From positions 21,775 to 85,774 of the forward strand of contig NZ_JAHREP010000023.1 of assembly GCF_019084545.1 (NCBI RefSeq): DNA of 64,000 bases. Direction: 5' to 3'. This DNA comes from Marinobacterium ramblicola. Lineage in GTDB: Bacteria > Pseudomonadota > Gammaproteobacteria > Pseudomonadales > Balneatricaceae. A model generated the notes under the pieces. That model was not told where the DNA came from. It made no database searches and saw nothing but the letters and a program-made list of their open reading frames with translations. The position numbers and the translations under genes were made by a program. The first letter of the stretch is position 1, and the number at the start of each line of letters is the position of its first letter. Shown in pieces: positions 63,663-64,000 of the stretch.

Positions 63663-64000
63663 ATGCTTGAGGCACTGCAATACTTCTCCATGGCCTGGCT
63701 GTCGCCGCAGCTGCTGGTGCTCACCGCCCTGGGTACCTTCCTCGGCATCTATGTCGGCGCCATCCCCGGCCTGTCGGTCACCATGGCGGTGTCAATCCTG
63801 ATCTCGTTCACCTTCTCCTGGGATATCAACAACGCCCTGTGCCTGATGGTCGGCGTCTACATGGGCGGGGTGTACGGCGGTTCGCGCACGGCGATCCTGC
63901 TCAACATTCCCGGTGCGCCCTCAGCCATCGCCACCGCGCTGGATGGCTACCCGATGGCGCAGAAGGGCGAAGCCGGGCGCGCCATCGGCCTGTCCACGGT
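63663..64000 (+). CDS. Tripartite tricarboxylate transporter large permease TctA, 3' truncated
   Basis: The first 112 codons are visible before the window ends. The translation begins MLEALQYFSMAWLSPQLLVL and contains GIYVGAIPGLSVTMAVSIL, LMVGVYMGGVYGGSRTAILL, and NIPGAPSAIATALDGYPMA, the highly conserved TctA N-terminal signature. The rest, about 390 residues, lies beyond base 64000. Confidence 0.93.
   Translation, partial: MLEALQYFSMAWLSPQLLVLTALGTFLGIYVGAIPGLSVTMAVSILISFTFSWDINNALCLMVGVYMGGVYGGSRTAILLNIPGAPSAIATALDGYPMAQKGEAGRAIGLST

Overview
The window reads as one contiguous stretch of a gammaproteobacterial chromosome with high coding density. The gene content (Mo-nitrogenase cluster with sigma-54/NifA control, a perfect FNR/Anr box, three SBP-dependent carboxylate-type transporters, protocatechuate 4,5-cleavage) suggests a facultatively anaerobic, aromatic-degrading diazotroph. 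A Chromatiales/Sedimenticola-like relative is my guess; no rRNA or tRNA is present to confirm it.

Layout. 1-4.2 kb: end of astC, then astD (arginine succinyltransferase pathway), converging on minC-minD-minE. 4.6-8.7 kb: LysR regulator and a TRAP transporter. 8.8-12.0 kb: large NAD-glutamate dehydrogenase. 12.0-12.7 kb: two 60-residue peptide genes of unknown function that share their last codons and a stop-codon-spanning hairpin, separated by a decayed copy of the neighbouring tag gene. 12.8-16.7 kb: tag, a TetR regulator with twin operators, a ZrgA/DUF2796 protein, and a divergent cysteine-synthase-like enzyme/Lrp pair.

16.7-37.7 kb is the nif region. nifHDK-nifT-nifY-(DUF6129-like)-LRV runs leftward. 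Then comes an oppositely oriented flavoprotein-etfBA module with its own TetR regulator, then nifENX with accessory genes and ferredoxins, then iscA-nifU-nifS. Four sigma-54 promoters are visible (iscA, nifE, nifH, and a divergent SIR2-like gene), and each is near a TGT-N10-ACA NifA site. nifA, nifB and nifV are not in the window.

37.8-41.8 kb holds a DUF1840 protein, an SLC13-type permease with TrkA-C domains, and a PAS-GGDEF diguanylate cyclase. 41.9-53.6 kb is a complete set for protocatechuate 4,5-cleavage: ligJ-ligK-ligU-ligI-ligA-ligB leftward, a LysR regulator with two DNA-binding domains, then ligC, an aldo/keto reductase and a second TRAP transporter rightward.

53.7-64 kb holds AraC and IclR regulators, two ketosteroid-dehydrogenase-like flavoproteins, a shikimate-dehydrogenase homologue, a NIPSNAP protein, a xylose-isomerase-like TIM barrel and a TctCBA transporter cut by the window end. 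I infer that this last block takes up and aromatises an alicyclic (shikimate/quinate-like) acid and feeds protocatechuate to the lig enzymes next door.
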